A DNA stretch of 64,000 nucleotides from Catonia carolina (taxonomy: Eukaryota > Arthropoda > Insecta > Hemiptera > Achilidae). The notes below the pieces were generated by a model. The model saw nothing but the letters and a program-made list of their open reading frames with translations, did no database searches and was not told the origin of the DNA. The stretch is taken from assembly GCA_035578175.1 (NCBI GenBank), contig JAQMRL010000008.1, forward strand, positions 63,071,041 to 63,135,040, given 5' to 3'. The position numbers and the translations under genes are program-made. The number at the start of each line of letters is the position of its first letter. Within the stretch, counting starts at the first letter, position 1. Positions 40,201-46,200 of the stretch are shown piece by piece.

Positions 40201-43200
40201 TTGAACCAACAGATCAAGTGCAATTAATGTAACACTCCACCTGCCCTTTATGGGCAGGTAAATAAATTAGTAGTGTATATGTAATGCTTAATAAATAATG
40301 ACTAACTATAAAAGAACACTTAAGTTATAATTTTTCTTGACTTCACAACAAATAAAATGTAATTTACGGGGAAACTTCAAATAAAAGTTTTTAGGGGGGT
40401 CAAAGTTACCACAGTAACACAATTTTTTGTATTTTTAATGTAGAATCTCCCTTAAGAATTTTTTAAAAAGTGTCATAAAGAATCGAAACTAACACTACTC
40501 TAAAGAAACTATACCACAAATTCCATCAATTACTATTTTAATAACCGGCTATCTTTATAACGCAACTAAAATTTATTCATGTTAACGAATCAATTTAATA
40601 GAAGATTGCTAAAATTTCTATAAAAATAGGATATTCATTGTAACAAAATAAATACAACAAATACAAATTAATTTTTTCAGTGAAATAAAAATCACTTTAG
40701 AATACAGACGAAGAATTCTTTTACTATAACTCAATCAACGTAAATAGTTTAGGGCCAATAACACATCTGGGTAAAAACAATTTATAAACAATGAAAGCTA
40801 TTTTCTGCAACATTAGTTTAGCTAAACATAGACGAGTATCAAAGAAAAGAAATATACTATGAATTTACAAAAACGTATTCATTTAAGATAACCTAAACAT
40901 ATTTTAAATTCCAAAGCAAATATTTATTGAATAAATAAACAAGTAGATTACAGAAAAGAGAATGTTTTAATACATTAACCAAAAAGTATTACAGTAACAA
41001 TAATCAGTTACTTGTGTAAAGATGAGCAAGTCGAATTTATTTAACACAAAACTCAATATCTTTTCTATTCTTGCAAATATAACTAAACACCATTTTCCCA
41101 AAATTTTCTATATAAATCATGAATCACTTAAAAAATACAAATCGGGTAAGATAATATCTATATAAATGTATATAGTCAAAAATGTAAATTGAAACCATTA
41201 AAGCAATACTACCAAAAGATATAATTACTAGAAATTGCACCCTAGCAGTGCACAAGCTTACTTATAACCTAAAATAGATGCATTAAATAACCTGCTTTAC
41301 ATAGCTTCTCCATTTCACTCCAAACTATATATATCTAGGAAAAGTAAACTTTTCCTAGATAAGAATATTCATATATATGCTGAATTTACAAATTACAGCT
41401 CTTTGGGAAGGTAAAAAGGCAAAAAATATTATTACTATGGAGTAGTTACTCTCTTTATGCTCCTTTGGAGTAAGCGGTAATTAGCGATTTTCTGGTTTTT
41501 TTTCACAAAAATGTGTAAAAAAAATCAATTTTTGAAGATTTCAGCCTTAGTATGCATTTTACGACAAACATAATATAAATAATTAAATTTATAGGAAATT
41601 CTGCCCATAACAGACAGGTGGAGTGTCAAATTGTTTACACTCAATCTGTTTGTTGCAGGGCTAAAATAAATAGTTATGTTTCTTATTACATGGTCAGCCA
41701 ATTAAATGACTGAATAATTTAAGAAAAGAAGAGGTAGAGGTGTAAAATACACTAATCAGAGTTGTCTCCTTTTAATGTAATGAATTTCATTATACAGCCA
41801 GCCCCTGTGGTGAATGACGTAAAGGTGTTATTTGCAGAGTGGAAAATATGTGCTTTTCAGAGGGCCCGGCATGCTGATAAGCGTACTTTTTCATTCAGTG
41901 AGGAAGGCAAGGTAAACCACCTTCCTCGTTTTACTTAGTAAAACCTCTACAGGTTCAAACCAGCCTTTCAGCTGATGACCTAAACAACAACAATAGGAAA
42001 TTAAAAGATCTACAACTTTTATTTAGAGCATTTTTCTCTACAGAGCCTAGTTTAGCGTGAAAGAGTGATTTTCCGTATTTTAAGCCAAACTGAGGTTGAT
42101 TTTCATTTTGCGTCTTTCACTCATGATTAAAATTAGATTATGTTTATTGAGGTTAGTTTATTTGTTTATTTTTAATGTTTCATTACTAATGTTAAGTTAT
42201 ATTGTTAATTATTAGCATTAGCAAGAGAAAGTTGTATGTTTCACACCAGATTTTTAACAATATAGAGATGATTTAAAAAATTAAAGTTTTCAGCATAAAA
42301 TGGGATGTATTTTGCATTTTTTTCCATTGATTTCCTATTTTGATTGTTTCCGGTTCCAATTAATCTGGAAAATGAAGTAGTACTGTATTTATGTAAATTA
42401 TTGTTTTATCACACGTCACTGCAATGATTCTATAAAATTAATAAAACGGATTAAATAAAATATTCACAATTTATTGATATTTAAAATCATACATGGATCA
42501 ACATAATCAGATCATTTACATGTTAAGTTTTTTCATAAATTTTTAACAAATGAGATATTTAAATCAATTGATTTTTTTTTAAATAAAGTAACACAGAAAA
42601 AATTTCAAATTTTTGCATGCTGTAAATGGATGTAATACAAAATTTGTTACTGAAAGTTCCAAAAATATTTTTTACAAATAGATAACCGGAGCAGATTAGC
42701 CGAGGAATGTACACAAATATCATTGGGAATAAAAAAAAAGCTAAAAATAGGATATTATGTAATAGTATGAATATTAATATTTACTACAAGCAATCAAATA
42801 AAAAATACTATACGATAGTAAATAACCGTAAGAAAGTCAAAAATTACGAGATATCTTACGGTCAAAATCTCTCAGGGTCAAATAATAGTTCAACCTTCAT
42901 CAATTTACCATAATTAATAAAATTAATTTTAATGATTTAAAAAAATGATCAGTAACACGTGAATTATGGTATACAGTATTGGAGCAATACAATGAAATTA
43001 TCATTTATCTTAATGATAAGATGGGGGGAAAGTATTGGAGAGGGGGGTACATAAACTACAAAGACATACTGACTATGTTAAAATGACAGTCAAACATATT
43101 ATAGATATAAACCTAAAATATCCACACATGTTGATTCATCTGACACATTAAAAAGAACACAATACTTTAAAAAAATCTGGTGTGAAACACTCACACAACT

Positions 43201-46200
43201 TTCTCTTCCCAATGCAAATAACGAACAATATAACCTGACATTAGTAATAACAAAAAACATCATGAGTGAATGATGCAAAAAAGAAACAGACACAGACCCA
43301 TCGCTGAAAACATGTTTTTTTTGGTTCAAGCGGTCTGAAGTGTGTATATCCGGTGAAAACTCTATTTTGAAAAATTGACATGAAAACAATACTTTCCTTC
43401 TTATATATTCATATAGGTAAGAGGAAGTAAAAATATAAATTTACACCTATTTGTTTAATTTGTCATAAATCATGATTTTAAGGTAAAATTGTCTGGTCAC
43501 TGTAATATTAACCCTTCACTACGGTGTGTTTTTCGTTGTATAGTGAATGTTCAAATGTCAAAACAAGCTCCCAAATAAATTCATTTAACTGAGACCATTA
43601 CCGATAGAAAATTGTGAAAAAATTACAGGCATTTTGTACAACACAGACATATATTTTTATTTTAAAAATATAAAAATCTGTTGAGTTTTTTGCTAGCTAA
43701 AGCAGGCGAAACACTTTCATGCATAAAAATTCGTAGGTTATTTTATATTTTTGGCTGTAACGTGCTAAAATTTAAATTTATCATGAAATTGTACAGAACA
43801 TAATTTTTAGAAGACATTTTCGTGAATAAAACCATGTTTTACAATATAATTTAGAGTAATATTAGCCCTAATAATTGCAGTTTGAAATTTGCAACGCACA
43901 AAGTGGGAACAGAATCTTTGATATTTGAACAGTGTGGCATCGACAAATTCCTACCATTCCCCAAGCGCTTGTTCACAATACGTTTCTGAATAATATTGAT
44001 ATTGAACACAAATAGTTACAAATACACATACAAAATTATGTAGTCGTGCTAAAAGAATAAGGTTTGTAATAGGCCATAAAACAAGTCGTGGGAGCTTTGA
44101 CGAAGAAAGATAATGTTTACTCTCAGAATTTCCGCATACCATGTCAACAGTTGCATGTAGAACAAAAATGTTTTGATTTTATTGCATTTACGCATTATTC
44201 TGATTTAGTAGGTAGTTCTACGAACCTCATAGATGAAAAAATATTCCATAAGTTACATTGTCTTGAAGATAGCATGACTTCAAAAGTAACTTGGCAACTT
44301 ACAACCATCGTTCCAACCTTGCTGTCAATACACTTGCATTGTGTTTTATATGGCATTAAAGAGCCATTCAAGACGAGTAATTTGATATATGAACCGAACA
44401 AATCACTTCATAAATACGTTTCCTATAGGCTTTTAAAGCTGGTAACTATCAGGGCACCTGAGATTGTCTCTTGTCGCAAAAGGGTTAAACAATTAAAAAA
44501 AAAAATCTGGTGTGAAACACTCACACAACTTTCTCTTGCCAATGCAAATAATTAATTTTAAACCTAACATTATTAATAAAATATTAGAAAAAACAAAAAC
44601 TAACCTCAAAAACATAACCTTATTTTAATCATGAGTGAATGATGCAAAATGAAAATCGAACTCAAGTTGGCTTAAAAAAAAAACGGAAAATCACACTTTC
44701 ACGCTAAACTAGGCTCTGTAGAGAAAAATTTTTTTAAATAAAAGTTGTAGATGTCTTAATTTTCTATAAATTTTATTATATACACTTTTGTCGTAAAGTG
44801 CATACTAAGGCCGAAATCTTAAAAAAATCGATTTTTCACACGTTTTCGTGAGAAAAAACAGAAAATCGCTAATTACCGCTAAACTAAGCGTTATACAAAA
44901 AAATGCTTGAAATAAAAGTTGTAGGTTTTCAAATTCTCTACAACTTTTATTATATACATTTTTGCTCTAAAATTAATATTAAAGCCGTAATATTAAAAAA
45001 ACACTTTTTTACGTAAAAACACCCTCACCAAGAATTTCAGCAAACATGGCACCTACCCTATCTTTTAGAGAATAAAAAATTGAGTAAATGAGGCGATTTT
45101 AAAAAAAATCGTAGGACCAGTTTTTGAGAATATCGCAAAAAAGTGAAAAATTATACGAATAAACTACTACTTCCGGTTGGCCGATTTTGATGAAAATGTT
45201 TGTGTCGGGTCCGGTAGTGGTATGTAACTTAAGTTTCAAGTTTCAAGTTCGTACGATGTTCCGTTCTTGAGATATTTTGTATACACACACACACACACAA
45301 AGACCAATCGCTAAAAACCTGTTTTTTGGGTTCAGGGGGTCTGCAAACGTATAGATCCGGTGAAAACTCTCATTTCGAAAAATCGACATGAAAACAATAC
45401 TTTCCTTCCTATATATTCATATAGGCAAGAGAAAGTAATAAGAAGCTTCATTGTCTTAAAAATTTTCATTTGAAATTAACCTGCACATCGTCACTCTTTT
45501 ACTTTTAGATACGTAACCTTCAATTACAACAATAAAAAGATTTTAAAAAATAAGTAGAAAGGAAAGCACTAAATGATTACCAAATTTAAGATCCAAGATA
45601 AGGATTTTGCAATAAAATAGAATAATTAATATGATTATTTAAATAAAATTCCTACATCTAAAACAGATTGTTTTTTTTTTAAATATATACTAGATTTTTT
45701 TTAACAGACCAAACACATAAAAGAACCAAAACAACTTTAATAATAATCTTTCCAGTTAATGTTTAATACATTCTCAAAAAACCATTATTCAACTTTTAGT
45801 ATCTATTACATAAAAACTAGCTAAAGGACCAAAAAATTAAATTTAATACAAACCATCTAGTTTACTAACAGTTTAAAACAAAACAGAAAAGGTTGCAGTT
45901 AATACAAATAATTATAAATTAAGTTTAAGTATGGCATTTGGGGATATGAAACAAACAGGTTAAAACATATTTACAAGTGTTTACTCAGATACGAGGTAAC
46001 AGATGGAAATATAAATACATGCTACAGATTTTCAAATAAAGTTCTGTAATGTGCATTCACAGAATCCACAATTGTGAATTCCATATAGGCAGATGAAATT
46101 GAATTATTTTTAAGTAAACGAGTTTATGAAGCACTGCGAAATCCTTATTTTGTTTAGATAGTTGACTAATACACAACTTTACCTACTTTTGACATAACAG

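Noticed and set aside
44088..44555. 155-codon ORF on the plus strand
   Set aside because: It runs through the right end of a TTAA element into an R2 repeat and has no recognisable motif; composition follows the repeats.
44499..45440. Helitron interpretation of R2
   Set aside because: The A|TC left edge fits, but no CTRR terminus or 3' hairpin at a fixed distance could be found.
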